The notes under the pieces were generated by a model. That model ran no database searches. It was not told the origin of the DNA and saw only the letters and a program-made list of their open reading frames with translations. DNA of 64,000 nucleotides from Stenopsyche tienmushanensis (Eukaryota; Arthropoda; Insecta; Trichoptera; Stenopsychidae), in the NCBI GenBank assembly GCA_008973525.1, contig WACJ01000121.1, positions 248,001-312,000 of the forward strand. Direction: 5' to 3'. Positions within the stretch are counted from its first letter, which is position 1. Every line of letters starts with the position of its first letter. The position numbers and the translations under genes were made by a program. Below are positions 23,386 to 36,070 of the stretch, in pieces.

Positions 23386-23456
23386 GTGACCTCTAAATAT
23401 TATTTTTAAAAATTGAAAAAAAAACTCAAATAGTTTTTTTGGGTAAAAAATGAAAT
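23386..23456 (+). repeat. Dispersed repeat family 3, right part
   Basis: GTGACCTCTAAATATTATTT, A-run, AAATAGTTTTTTTGGGTAAA and AAATGAAA match 34297-34365 (GCGACCCCTAAATATTATTT, AAATAGTTTTTTAGGGGGG, AAATGAAA) in the same orientation. Confidence 0.65.
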
Positions 23457-23746
23457 GAGATGTTTTTTATCCAAATATGGACCTATGTAAAAGGATTTAA
23501 CAATGGTTTCATAAGATGAACTGCATTTAAAAAAAAAAAAAAATTTATTATTTATTATTATTTAAATAACCTAAAGATACTTAATAATAACTGAATTTGT
23601 CAAATCCTCATTTACAATAATGATAAATTTTAAGAAAAAAAGTTTTTATTTTGCAAAATAAATTTAAGCTAAAAAATAAGCTTACATCTATAAATGACAC
23701 ATTACAATATTGTTTAAATATAATTCAATATTGTTTACATATGAAA

Positions 23747-23862
23747 ACATCACCCAATAAGTTTGTAGGATATTTTTTTAAAGAAGGAATTGCAAAGAAA
23801 CGACCCTAAATGAAGAAAAAAATTAAAGTGAAAATAAATCCTATAAACTTATTGAGTGATGT
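23747..23862. mobile_element. Short terminal-inverted-repeat element (MITE)
   Basis: A 116-bp unit whose ends pair over 25 bp with two mismatches: ACATCACCCAATAAGTTTGT and AGGAT at 23747-23771, and the inverse at 23838-23862. No coding sequence. The CAATAAGTTTRTAGG style resembles mariner ends, so it may be a mariner-derived MITE. A TA target duplication is not clearly seen. Confidence 0.85.
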
Positions 23863-25300
23863 GCTATTTACGTTGTTATATTCGAAACGATCTTACGATT
23901 AAATGATATTACATCTAATACAGTATTTAAATGCATCTTATAATGTTTTGACCGTATCCACAAGCTTGTAAGAACCCATATTCACAAACCAAGTAAGCTT
24001 ATTTCCGGGAAAAGGTGTTAATAGTGTAGTAGGACTTTTACAAGAGAAGTTTTTGAGTCCAAAGACGTTTTAGTCGTCGTTTTTTAAGCTCATTTAACAG
24101 GAAACCTTTCGTCTTACAGCTTATACATCCAGGGAAGTTCTTTCAGCTTAAAGTTACGCTATTTTCAGATATTCAAGAAGTTTTCTTACATTTTTAAGCT
24201 TTCATTATGAACCTATAAATGAAAGCTCTACGCCGAGCGTTTGATGTATTTATGATTTTATTACGTTAAACACATTCCACTTCTAGATTACAATTTTAAA
24301 ATATTAAGCCATTCAAGAGTGTTTTAATCTTTTTTTTTTCGGCAGCCCTCGAGCAATCTAAATTAAAATGTTTCAGCAGCCACGTTTCTATCCGAGTATG
24401 AAGTGGATTTATCATCGTGAGGAATTAATGTCTTGTATTGTACCTACTTTATTCATGGACCACAAAATATACTCCTGATGAATTATCTACCGTTCCTGAG
24501 GGTATTTTAAAATAAAAAATATTACGTCTTCAGCTAAAAAAAGGGCAACCAGAAACCATTTAATATTCTCTTTCGAGGTATTTTCCATGGCGGAGAGCTC
24601 TCGGAGTAATCCTGTAATAAGTTCTATGTCCGTAGGAATACTATGCATACACATATTGACCTCGTCTCTTTGTTTTTCAAATATGCAAATAGCACGAATT
24701 TCAATAAAATACCAAATTTATTGCACAGAATATATTCAGAAGCTTGGTTTTATTTTCATTTGCCAACGTTAATCCGTATTTTTGTTTGCCGTTGTATTAT
24801 TCAGCATTAGTGATACAAAAAACTGATGTTTTTAATCAATACCTTTATACATATATTCATATCCTTATTAAGCAAATCCAATGTAGCGAAAGCATGATTT
24901 AGTACGATAGTAATAATTTAAAACTCATATGATCCATATTGAGCGAAATGGAATAGGAAAGATATCTCTAATTTGTATCATTTATTAAATAATATTTTAA
25001 CAACTTAATAAAAGGATCTGATTGACTACAAAGCTTTTATCTTTTGTAGTTCAAAAAATAATTATATAAGACTCGATAAACCTGTAGACATTGTAATAGA
25101 TCCGCGAATCCCGATAGGGTTTCTAACGCCCTATTGAGATGCATTTCAGTATCTCAAGGGGGAAATAAATTTTTGATAATCAGTACGATGATGATTTATA
25201 TTTTTAATTTAATTGCCATCCGTCGAATCTTTGTCCTCCACGCAACAAGCTCATACAAAAAACGATCAGCTTTATTTGTTAAAAAAAATCATTAGTATCA
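23863..25300. other. AT-rich sequence, nothing recognised
   Basis: Only a 61-codon frame at 24587-24772 without similarity. No repeat partner was noticed. Confidence 0.4.
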
Positions 25301-25901
25301 GGTTGAGCCATAAATAGTTGCCAGCGAAAGTTTTACCCTTGAGGAGTCCTATATTTATCACAGCAAAAAATAAGATATTTTTAAACAGAATAATTACAGG
25401 AGATGAAAAATGGGTAAAGTATGATAAAGTCAATATTCATGGGAAAAATATGAATGGTGGAATCGTCGAAACAATCAGTGCAGATAAATACACTTAGCAA
25501 TTACAATGTATCCGAGAAAAATTTCAATGTAATCGGAAAAACAGCAAAGTTAAGGCAGCAAAAAGTTCTGGAAATTTAGTGGTCTGTCTTACCACATCCC
25601 CCATACTTCTTGGACCTTGCCCCAACTGACTACCACCTTTTCTGTTCTTTACAGAATTTCTTAAATGGAAAAATATCAAAAATGATCACTGAAATGCACA
25701 CATCAAAAATGGAACTGAATCACGCTATCGAAGATTTCTTTTCATCTAAACCTACTAAGTGTTATGAAGAGGGTATTTAAAAGTTATCAGTAAAATGGGA
25801 AAAAGTTATCACTAATAATAGTGAATATGTAATAGAATAATATTACTTTGTTATTGATAAATAAATGTTTGAAAAAAATCGGCAATTATTTATGACTCAA
25901 T
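25301..25901 (+). mobile_element. mariner relic, about 600 bp, with terminal inverted repeats
   Basis: The left end GGTTGAGCCATAAATAGTTG (plus CC) and the right end, reading GGCAATTATTTATGACTCAA, are near-perfect inverted repeats. In between is a sense-strand transposase with large deletions. This is a third mariner subfamily in the window, judged by different ends and protein. Confidence 0.85.
25380..25840 (+). pseudogene. mariner-type transposase fragment
   Basis: Conceptual reading with frame changes gives FLNRIITGDEKWVKYDK (first catalytic aspartate), then decayed sequence, then LPHPPYFLDLAPTDYHLF (third catalytic aspartate in TDYHLF), IEDFFSSKPTKCYEEGI and KWEKVITNNSEYVIE with a stop at 25838. 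The N-terminal DNA-binding half and the HDN motif are missing, and stops occur within the tail. Non-functional. Confidence 0.88.
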
Positions 25902-27829
25902 CTTCATTAAGTCATTTTATTTTTTAAGAATAAATTTACGTATATATTATTTTTAATTAATTATTATTTTCTAGCTCTTCTAATATGTTCAAAGCTTTTT
26001 GTGATGTATTTATAGAGTTACTTCATTATCGGTGTACATGAACTTATAAATGATTTAATTATCATGATTTTATATCGATATGAATTTCAGTAATGTTAAA
26101 TGAACTCTCAGCATATTTTCATATAATGCCAAGCCCAAATACCCTGCATAAATACAGCTATCGCTTCCCACTTTCATTTCATGCCGTTTTACAAACAGAA
26201 AACGATTCGCCAAACTCATCGTGTTTTGAAGATCCTTTCAAAATTCACAGAACAAAAATTGTTGAGTACAAGTGCGTGATTGGAATATAAATATTCATAT
26301 AGGTTTCATCTGCTGAAAACGATAATAAAACCATGCTTGTTTATTTTTTTAGTATAGTTAAGCTACCTCAAAATGCACGCCCCGTTTTGCAGTGTTTCCC
26401 CTTCAAGCATCATTTCCATACGTTTCATTCTTCACAGACTGGATTCCATATCAGCGCTTCTGTTTAACTGACATAAAAAGGAATTTGATTTGCAGTCGGA
26501 GAATATTTTATCGGAATAATCTATTTCACAAAGTAATTAAAACACCATAAATCATCTTCGTTTTGATTCGGAGAACGAATATTTTACTATGGTTGAGAAC
26601 AGCGATAGTCGGAAAATTTGGCGGAAATTTGCAGCATTTTTGGGTGGCATGCATTTTTGGGTGCAAACGGATGTGTGAACGGAAACAATGAAAACATACG
26701 CTTTTTAAAATAGCCTGCAAATATTACTACATAGATTTATATAGCAGCATGGTTTTTGAACCTTTTTGTATGTGTAGTTGTTATTTTTTCATATTTTAAA
26801 TTTTTATAAAAAACATGATTATCAGCTTAATAAATATACATTCAAATCAAATAAATGTTCATCAAATCAGACATATTTTCAATAGTAACGCGGCCAGCTA
26901 GTAATTCTCTTTCTGCTTCTAAAAACTAGTTGCATCAGAACTGTGTATATTGTAACCCTTTTGAAGAATTCTTGAAATCCTGTGATTGTATTAGTTCTCA
27001 AAATATTTTCCAAGCAGTAATGGAAATCATGCATGTCAATTTTATAATAGATACATTTATTGATATCACTTTATACATATCCTGAATGACTTAGCCCATA
27101 TATGCCAAAATACGATGCCCTTTTATTTATACACGTTTACAAAGTGCCAACATAGCGAATAAATATATTATGATTTTCACTTTTGATTACTTTTATATAG
27201 TATTTAAATGATAATTAATACATATTTTATTAGCATGCATAATACGTGTTACATAGGCCAAGAGTTCCTCTAAGTGTTCTTCGAAAGCAAATCCTACTGC
27301 GAGACTTCAAAGGCGAGCCACTATTTCAAGCATGATAAAGGTCAAGAAGAGTAGAAAACATTTTAACTAAGTGAAGGCTCACTCCTCCATTCTAAGAGAT
27401 ATCGGATTCAAAGTTCCTCTCTCTTCTGCATATAATTTGCATAATTACCAAACATTTGGAGAAGGTGATCGCATACACAGACAAACAAATAATACAATTA
27501 CAAATTTTACTATTGTAACAAATGCAAATTGAGTGCGTATTAAGTAGGAAAATAATATTTTCTTGAATTGGCAGATGTAGATTGCATCCTTTTGCTGTAT
27601 GAAAGGATGGTTGGTTCTTTTAATTATATTTTTGCGTTGATACAAATGCGTTTATTTTGGTTTTGTCTGCGATACAAGTCACCCTTTTTGTGTTAGAATT
27701 CACTTGATGATTTAAATTCAGATATATTTCCACCCCGGATTGCTTGTCCGTTTATGAAAGCGCAACGGTACAATGGCGGTCTAAAATAATTACTAAAGCA
27801 ACTAAGCCATTTGAAGAGTAGACACTGAA
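25902..27829. other. AT-rich sequence, nothing recognised
   Basis: Short frames of 64 to 66 codons only. No RNA gene, repeat pair or transposon end recognised. Confidence 0.4.
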
Positions 27830-28110
27830 AATACGATGACGTCTGGTTACCTACCCCAGTGCTGGGGGCATGCTTCAGTTTTCATAGCCCCAGGTTCGAT
27901 TCTTTTCCGGGCAATGGCAGGTTGTCTTCAGCTCTGGCGTCCCAATAAACAAAGCATTTCAAGTGAAGTGAGCCCTCATATACGGCAGAGTAATTACTCG
28001 GAGGGTGGCGAGCCTTCGGAGGCTCCACTCGTGCGGTACTCAATAATGGAGCCAGTCCTTTCGTATGCAACGAATGCAGGGCGGAGAGGTGGCCACCCCT
28101 ACGTCAACCA
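27830..28110 (+). repeat. Possible tRNA-derived SINE relic
   Basis: A GC-richer block with a polymerase III B-box-like word, CCCAGGTTCGATTC, near 27888-27900, preceded about 50 bp upstream by TGGTTACCTACC, a weak A-box candidate. This is followed by unrelated GC-rich sequence. No poly-A tail or duplication was identified, and no second copy is present in the window. The overlapping 107-, 62- and 122-codon frames (the last at 28040-28408, minus) have no known domain. Confidence 0.35.
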
Positions 28111-28744
28111 CCCCCGCAAAATAATAAAAACAACATTCAAATGTGTACACGGGCAATAAAACATGGCGCCCGGCCAACCTCTGCGTGGATATTGTACGTG
28201 ATTTATGACCATTATCCACAAATATATACGCTGATAATTTCGCGACTGATCCCGAAATAAAATTTTGACCTGTCATTGTATCGGAGTATTTAATATCGGG
28301 TTTCAGGCGATGTGGCTTTACCAGAATTTTTGACGCTTCCAAAATGAAATATTTTGCTGAAACATAAAAGTGCTCTGTCATAATAGTCAAAATTGATGCT
28401 CGAACCAATAAGCGCCATGAAAATCCTCATTTTGGGCATTTTTATTTACAACAAAATCAAATTTCTGAGTGCTTTTATTACATTTGATCCCTGACGTGTG
28501 GAACTTTTCAAGCACCAATTCATTCTACCAACTGAATTTTTTACCAAAATATTTTGTCATATTCAATTATTAACCATTATAAATTAGAGAGATTTTCGTA
28601 AAAATACATGTTAAATAGTACGTAGTGGTGAAATGTACAGTTTTTTGCACGTGGATTATCAAAAAGTATAGCTATATTCATATAATTATCTAAAATTGAA
28701 CTTCTTTCATTTTTAATCATTTTCTTCAGTCCTTAATCTTTATT
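28111..28744. other. Unassigned, includes part of a 122-codon minus-strand frame
   Basis: The minus-strand frame 28040-28408 is one of the longest not tied to a transposon, but it shows no motif, signal peptide or composition that I recognise, and it overlaps the SINE-like block. A coding exon is not excluded. Confidence 0.3.
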
Positions 28745-29770
28745 AGTATATGGAAATGTATTGAGTGCAATTTTTATGGCTTTATTTTGTACGATTTGGA
28801 GTTTATAGTAGTTGGTATTGCATATGTTGCTCCAGACGGGAACGGCATATGTGAGCGTAGGTCGAATCAGCGTTTTATATAATTAAAAAAAAAATAGGTG
28901 CTGAAAGAGCACTGCGCTGACGAAAAATAGAGTGCAGCGCCCCCATGGCTGCTAACCCGCGGGCTTGAGCCCCCGACACCTGTACTCCCCACCTCAGTTC
29001 TCTGTCCAAAGTCATCCCCAAGTATTCCATTCGATGAAACTGGATCCGACAACTATTGGATCAATTTCACGGAGAACAAGGTAGCTTCGGTTTTCTCTTT
29101 GTTTAGTTTGAGTTTCCATCGATCGAAATATTTGAATTCAATTTTTAGCGATCGTTAGAACTCTCGCCGAAAGAGACTGGGGAGATGACGTTGCTCTGCT
29201 TGAGATTATCGAAAACGATCTTTTGCACAGATAAGATTGGATCATTTTAATTTTAAAAATTAAGGGATATCATTTTATGGATCAGACCGTGGTGCCAGAC
29301 AGTATCGAATGCTTTTTCGATGTCGAGTAGTACCATACCGGTATTTCTCTTCATGTTAAAGTTTCTAGTAATGTGTTCAGTCAGTACTGATCAACTGATG
29401 GGTCGTAAAGTGATTTCCTACAAAAATCCTAATCTATTTAGAATAAGTTTTTCAATTATTTTGCTTAGTGCTGAATGATAACTAATCGGGCGATAATTTA
29501 TCGAGTTGCTGTCTTTACCTGATTTGGGCAATGGGATGACATTCATTGACTTCCAACTGGATGGGAGGTACCCCATGCTCAGACATGCATGAAATATTTT
29601 TGTGATCTGAATAGTTATTTTAAATGTAAGATTTTTAATAACTGTATTATCCATTGTGTCAAAACCTGGAGATTTCTTGCTTTTAAGTTTTCCAATTATT
29701 TTCAAAGTTTCGATGGGTGTTATCACTTTGAATTGATGTGCTTTTGTATTTAGGTTGTCATGGGAATCTC
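28745..29770 (-). pseudogene. Jockey-like LINE reverse transcriptase remnant
   Basis: On the minus strand a 102-codon open stretch (29418-29726) gives the RT entry motifs: KLKSKKSPGFDTMDN, MGYLPSSWK, IPLPKSGKDSNSINYRPIS and SKIIEKLILNRL. Downstream in broken frames are the motif-A region [20 protein letters not shown] (29281-29340), WKLKLNKEKTEATLFS, then EYLGMTLDRELRWGV, ARGLAAMGALHSIFRQRSAL, and KTLIRPTLTYAVPVWSN followed by LQIVQNKAIKIALNTF (28750-28860). The order and wording are those of Jockey-type elements. The PQGS to YADD region appears deleted near 29150. No 5' end or 3' tail was identified. It encoded reverse transcriptase for retrotransposition and is dead here. Confidence 0.92.
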
Positions 29771-32700
29771 CAATCGGAGGAATTGCATATATTCATCCAC
29801 TGTTGGTTATCAAAATTTCCTTTCTTTCATCTCGCTAATAAGTTTTGAATATTTAATTACAAAACATATTGGAATGCTAACTTACAGTGAAAAGTTCTTT
29901 TTGATATGGATGCATCCTTCAAGTCTCCATTTCTTGATTTTTGATGAAAATTTCCGATCCAGTCTTGATAATATATTTGTTAGATGGCATGATGTTTTTA
30001 TAATAATTACCTTTTCTGATGCTTTAGTGGCCTAATATGGTCTTTATTATCTGAGATCATCGACATTTTATCATCAAAAAATATTTTTTGCACAAAAAAA
30101 TAGTTTATTTTATACTTAACAAAATATGACACAAGACAAAGGTTCAAATCATATAAAGCTTAAATTTAGATCCACCTATACAGTGAGTGCCATCGACCAC
30201 CATTCAAAATGTGTAAAAGTATATTCATATGTCAATGAATACATATCCTGTTCTCTGTTTGTTCACTTTGATAAAAATGTCTAGTTTTTTTTAGGAAAAA
30301 TTCCAACTATCCAATTTTATTATTTAATCGTGCTTTCCTCTTCGAAAGAAGTAGAGGAGAGTAAATACTATTAGTTAAGATAAAAAAGTAACATTTACGA
30401 TCGGAGCAAATAGGTCTAAGATTTTTGATCTCGTAAATTTTTCAGCAGAAGAAAGCATTTTTATTACATTTTCTCTCTTTTCTGACTTTTTGCTGTTTCG
30501 GTAAGCTCAGCAAAAAGGGGGAGGCATTTCTTAAATTTTATATTTCTAGTACAAAACCGTGCACACATAAGATGGTCAAACAGAAATCATAGCTACATGC
30601 CCTTAATAGAAAATCCATAGATATCAATTTTAAAAATATACCATAAGCGACATGTTATTTTTAATAATTAAACTTTACTACACATAAAAACCTTAATTAT
30701 CTCAGTAATACTAAAAGTGAAAATAATTTAATTTTAATTTTTTTGCCAAAAAAATGTGTATTTAAGGTGGTATAAGGATAAAATGAATTAATTTTTATTT
30801 AATTAAATTTATGCTCTCGGAATAAATTATATGATATAATTAAAAAGAGATTACTGTCACTTGAAGGCATATCTGCTAATGAGTTAATAATATTGGGAGA
30901 GGACTAATGATGCTGGATAGAGAAAGTGGATAAATAAATATATGTTTTAAGTGTTTTCATAAGACTTCAAAAATTACAATTTAATAATTGACGTGTGAAA
31001 CTATGATGAAATTTCCGCGAGCAATTCAAATTTGCAATGAGAATGAATGATTTTAACATGTTATACTAATGTAAACTTTTCATAAGTTCAAATTGAGCGA
31101 CCCAATTGCAGAATATTTTATAAAATTTCACCTTTAAACCGTTATAACTTTTTATCTGTAGTCATAATAGCAAGAAATAAATAACTGTTTTTGTATTTTG
31201 CAATGCTTATGTGCAAAATACCCTGTATATAATGTATTTTTAAGATTTACGCGAGTCATATTTATATGATTTTAATTACTTAAAACGTTAGAAAAATGAA
31301 TTTTTTAAAGTTTTTGAAAGTTTTTAAAAGGCAAAATTATATTTATACCCCGAAACAAGTCCCGGATAATTATATGGATGAGGTAAAAATAAATAACTTT
31401 AATTATATTTCTTAATCACTTAAAAGTATACTTCTATTGTGATTATTTAACTTCAAAATGTGGTTCAAGCTATTCAAAATGTATTTCTTTAGTGATATCC
31501 TGTTTATGCACAAATAAAGACCTTCTACATTGTTAATTATATTTAAATGGTAGAAACGGGTATTTGAACAAACGCCATATTTATCACTTAAGATTATTAA
31601 ACAATACTTGATTCTTATTGCTAATCATAATTCATAGAAAAACAAGTGGATTTCAGATCTGAACGAGAAAAATCCCCAGATTGTTTTTCACTGACCTAAT
31701 GCGGTTAGCGACAATTCATAATGAGCCAAAATTATTTGTTTATTTGATTTAACTTTATAAAAATAGTATATTTATTAATCTTACGTTATAATTTTAACAT
31801 AAATATGCGTTTTCTGAAATGCATGCAAAAATCCTATGATTGTTTCTAAATTTTGATTATTTTCCGGTTCTCTTAATACGTCGAATATAAAACGTTAATA
31901 AATACATTCGTCCTTGAATGATATCAAATATTTTTGGGGAGTATAAAATTGAATTTAAAAAGCGATTCGTTGGTCTCTTAAAGCTTTGGTCCACTAAGTC
32001 GTCGTGTTACTACACAGTGAGAGCGGGGAAAATGCCTGGATGTTCAGGCTTGTGACAGGATTAAGAGATAAAGCGACACGGTGGCAGTCGCGGATGTAAT
32101 GGATATTGAAAACTGTTATCCCGGTTATAATCCATGTTAAACCCTTTCTTGCAAATCACTGATGTAAAGGCGGAGAGTGATGCCCAATCACGCAACAGAG
32201 CGATGGATTTAAAAGACCATCCTTATAATTCAAGGCGATACTTCCATCGTCGTCGCTGGATAATGTCTCCCCTTTTATTATTCATAAACTCTTCCGAATA
32301 TTTTTATAGTACAAAGGACAGAATTTATGCCTTATTTTCATAGGGTGTGAGAATTTATAAGTTTATATTGATGGATGTTTAAATTTAAACCTAATTGTTG
32401 GCGAAATTCCTACGCTATACATGCTAAAGTTTAAAGCTATTCTGAATATACATTTATAATCCAAAATACCGAGAACGGTTTAATGTTAAAGGATAGTAGC
32501 AATTTGTAACTTTGGTTTCGACTATAACGTGTACAGTACACTCCTGTCGTGGTTTTCAAAAGATGATGTTAGACAAAACTGTAGCTTTGGGCTATAAAAT
32601 GTATGAAACTTGAAGACTCATTTCGGACCCTCGTCGAGATTCAAACTTTAAATTTAATCTCTATCTAAAGATTGTAAAATACACAATTTATTCATGTGTA

Positions 32701-34092
32701 ATGAAACATAATATTTTGCAAAAATTTAGTCCTTTTGTTTAAATACGGGTCGATTTAGATGAAACTCACCCCTTGGGATTATATCATTTAAATGGTACAA
32801 ACATTTATTTGAATGATTTAATGATGAGCCTGTATGTATTCCTGCGATTTAATGATTACACTGCAATTTAATGAAGGTGTAAAAAATATGTTTTATTTGA
32901 TCAATTTGATCAATATTTGTACTTCTGAGGGAACGCTCATTCTTTTTTTAGTTAGATTTATTAACAAAACATTAACAGCAAAACTAAACCATAACTAAAT
33001 TGAGGTAGCTAACGAGTACTTGATATACCAAAAATGTACATATAATATGTAAAAAAATATTTTCAATTAATCAATCGCTTTAATTAATAAATAATTTTGA
33101 AGTTTATATTTTTTTAATATTATATTAGTTTTATCTGCCAATACATATAATAATTATTATGGGCACTATAATATATATTTTTTGCAACATTTATGTTAAA
33201 ATTGTCAATACATCTTTTATGTTTAAATTAAGCTTATGAAGAGTATTTTTTATAGTAAAACCGTCTGATATCCATTTATTAACTCATTGAGGTTATTAAC
33301 TGCGTTTTAGTGATAAATGTATGCTGTAAAAAAAAGATACTATTTTTTTTAAATCCTTCAAAGCTCAACTTGCAACTCACGAGGCATGAAACCCTTTGAG
33401 ACATGCTGCACCATGAACCCTCAAACTATCCGTTTAAATGGGAGAAAAAAATTCTCAAGTACCCTCCAAGCATCTTAAAATATTTTCAATTCGTGTAAAA
33501 CTTTAAACTACAGCCACGGGCTGCTAAATGTAGAGTGTGGCTTTCATATAAACCCCGCCGGGAAGTTAACCGGGACTCGGCGATTACGACAACTTTTTTT
33601 TTTGAATAGGGCTCCGTTTTTCAGCAATCCAGGTTCGTCATTCAGATCCATCGGATTGGAAGCGAACAAAGTCGAAAATTTCGACTGGAGAAAAAAAATC
33701 TAGAACGTTCACGGTGGAGTTGGTCCTTGCAAAAATGGTATGTTTCCCGGCTCGCATAATGCTCTTCGGATGATGAAAAACGAAAAAACGTATACAACGA
33801 GCAAAATAACATTCCAAAGTGATTGAATTTTCAGATTTACTCAGCACAATAAATATTCGGGGGAAAATACAGAGCCGTAACACGTATCGAAATCCATCTA
33901 CAAAATCCTGTTACGTTCATTTTATAGGTGACAAAGTAAAAGCGGTGTAGTAAATGAGCAGCATCACTTTCGAAACGTCACTTTGGTTATCAAAAACGAC
34001 TATAAACGGTATTATAGCATAATGTAATATTTCATAAGAGTTTATACGCACTTTGAAGTAAAATTTCATCAACATTTTGAAATGTATTCATT
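29771..34092. other. Long gene-poor AT-rich stretch
   Basis: About 4.3 kb with only short frames (91, 69 and 81 codons), none recognisable. A GC-richer patch lies at about 31960-32270 and another at about 33360-33960. No repeat partners noticed. Confidence 0.4.
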
Positions 34093-34365
34093 AGGGTGGG
34101 CCTTATTTTTCGACTTTTAAAAAAATGCTCGCTGCCATAAGTCAAAGTTGTATCCTGAATATTTATGATTTTAGTATTAAAATGGTATCTTTATCTGTAA
34201 TCTAAACATTAATTCTACATGTAAATATATATTTATAAATACAAGTTAGTGATTAAAACAGTGTTTAAATTTTTTCAATGAAAGTTCAAACCTTGTTAGC
34301 GACCCCTAAATATTATTTTAAAAAAATACAGAAATAGTTTTTTAGGGGGGAAAAAAATGAAAAGT
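34093..34365 (+). repeat. Dispersed repeat family 3, uninterrupted copy
   Basis: Left border AGGGTGGGCCTTATTTTTCG and right part GCGACCCCTAAATATTATTT through AAATGAAAAG match the two halves at 21934 and 23386-23456. Noncoding; probably a decayed DNA-transposon derivative, type unknown. Confidence 0.6.
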
Positions 34366-34658
34366 TGACTGGTCGAATATTCGGAAAAAAATGAAGGATG
34401 CTTTGAGATGTATAAAAGTAGATCAAACAAGATACATTTATTATCTATAGAAATTATGTATTTCTCTTTTAAGCGAGCCAAACTCATGACAAAACGATTC
34501 TATGTGTATTTAAATCTAAAACCACAATACTAAAAATATTCTTAAGTACAAAATTTGTATAAGCATCATGATGAATATTTATATAAATTTTACTGTTAAG
34601 ACGTTTTGTACTACCCCAAGTCTAATACACAATATGAAAAGGGCGATTATGTGTTAGG

Positions 34659-35039
34659 GTGAAATCCCATTGCACCGACACCCATTATCATATATTCCCG
34701 ACTTACGACGAGAAAATGTATACAATTTACGCGTTTATCCGATTAGTGCATTTGTTATATAAAAAACCAGAGAGAATTCCCGCATTTTTTTCTAATCTCA
34801 TAAAGCAAAAATACTTTGTTTCCATCGCAATATTTAACACTCTTTATCCCTATATCTTTGTTTCTGTTGAACGTGTATCATTTACGGCTCGGTGTAAAAT
34901 TACTTCTCATTTTTTTCCCCAAGTTACATACAATGTAAGCATGCAAAGCAAATTTACACGAAGCTTACGAACCACGTTTCATTTTCTTGATGACGCCAAC
35001 ATAAAATTTATTGTAACCCGGCGTGGTAACGAGATTTGA
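34659..35039 (+). CDS. Unassigned 126-codon open reading frame
   Basis: This is the longest frame in the window not explained by a transposon. Its predicted product has a basic, aromatic-rich composition. A hydrophobic stretch near residues 45-70 (reading SIAIFNTLYPYIFVSV) could be a membrane segment. I recognise no domain. The start ATG lies in AT-rich DNA with no visible promoter, and there is no evidence of splicing or of a stop-flanked exon. In 64 kb of AT-rich DNA a frame of this size can arise by chance. Treat it as hypothetical. Confidence 0.15.
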   Translation: MKSHCTDTHYHIFPTYDEKMYTIYAFIRLVHLLYKKPERIPAFFSNLIKQKYFVSIAIFNTLYPYIFVSVERVSFTARCKITSHFFPQVTYNVSMQSKFTRSLRTTFHFLDDANIKFIVTRRGNEI

Positions 35040-35814
35040 GATAATACGACCGGTGTACGCTGCCAGCATGTTACTGGAAAATCTGAAAAGAAAACTCAAT
35101 CTTAATTAAAATTTCCAAAGAAAACAGATTCCGAGAAGTGCTGTGCCAAGAAGAGCGCAAAAATAATTGAAAGCGCTCCTATTTGTTTGTGATATTTATC
35201 GCGCCAAGAGATGGCAGGTCGATTAATTAGCTTAATAGTTATTCTTCGGCGATAGACGAGGAATCAAATTGGTTTTGTTATTAATAAAGATAGATTCTTC
35301 ATCAATTGAGTTTGAGTCATGTCTGTGCTGTATAGAGGATCTAAATGCGTTCATTTAAGTAAGTTAATTGTTTTCATTCAAGGATTAGTTCTATGGGCTT
35401 GAAACTCGGACATGGTCTTGTGTCAAGCGTTGGGTTGGAGTCGAGTTTGGTTTGTTGGGCTTTAGTTTATCGACAAACTGATTATTCAATTAGCAGGTGG
35501 CACCTGTACAGACTGTGGTGGTTGCAAAGTTAAGCATAATTCATTCAACCATAACAAAATTTCGTATTCGGTGTGCAGAGTTTTGCAGCTAATTGCAAAT
35601 TAAATATTTTAGCCAAAAAATAAATTTGGTTTGCAAAAATGTGCATTTATAATAAAATTTCAAAAATTTCGTTATTTAACGCAAATTAAGTCAGATAATT
35701 ATTTATAAACAAGAGTGGCAGATGCTTAAGGGTATTAAATCGAAAGTAAAGCAATCGAATATATTAGTTGCTGCGGGCGACGGCATATGTGAAAGTGAGT
35801 TCACTTCTTACTAC
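35040..35814. other. Unassigned sequence
   Basis: Mixed composition, no frame above 60 codons, no repeats recognised. Confidence 0.4.
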
Positions 35815-36070
35815 TACTGTCATCATCATCATTGTGTAGCCACAGACAGTCCACTGCAAGACTAGGGCCTCTTCAATATCCATTCACAGGAAGGGGTTAC
35901 ATCCATCTCGTCTGTATCATACATTCACCTCCTCGTTCGCTCGATATTGTAGGTAACATGACCTCCGAGTTTCATTTAGAATGCTCACCCAACGGACCAC
36001 CTGGATGAATATTCGAAGGGCGCTTTCACGACCGTCTCTATAGGGAGAGTGGGAAATTTGTAAAGACTGA
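35815..36070 (+). repeat. Dispersed repeat family 4 with CATCATCAT lead and CAGTCCACTGC motif
   Basis: Begins with CATCATCATCATTGTG, then CACAGACAGTCCACTGCAAG and ACTAGGGCCTCTTC. A trinucleotide run followed by CAGTCCACTGC and a GGCCTC word is a layout I associate with LINE/SINE 3' ends in other arthropods. The part at about 35905-36030 is repeated, older, at 5025-5170. A short CATCATCATCATTATTAACT with GTCACAG near 40180-40215 may be another truncated start. Noncoding. Confidence 0.6.

Noticed and set aside
27836..28159. 107-codon frame as a host gene
   Set aside because: Three frames overlap on both strands in a GC-richer, SINE-like block; none shows a domain.
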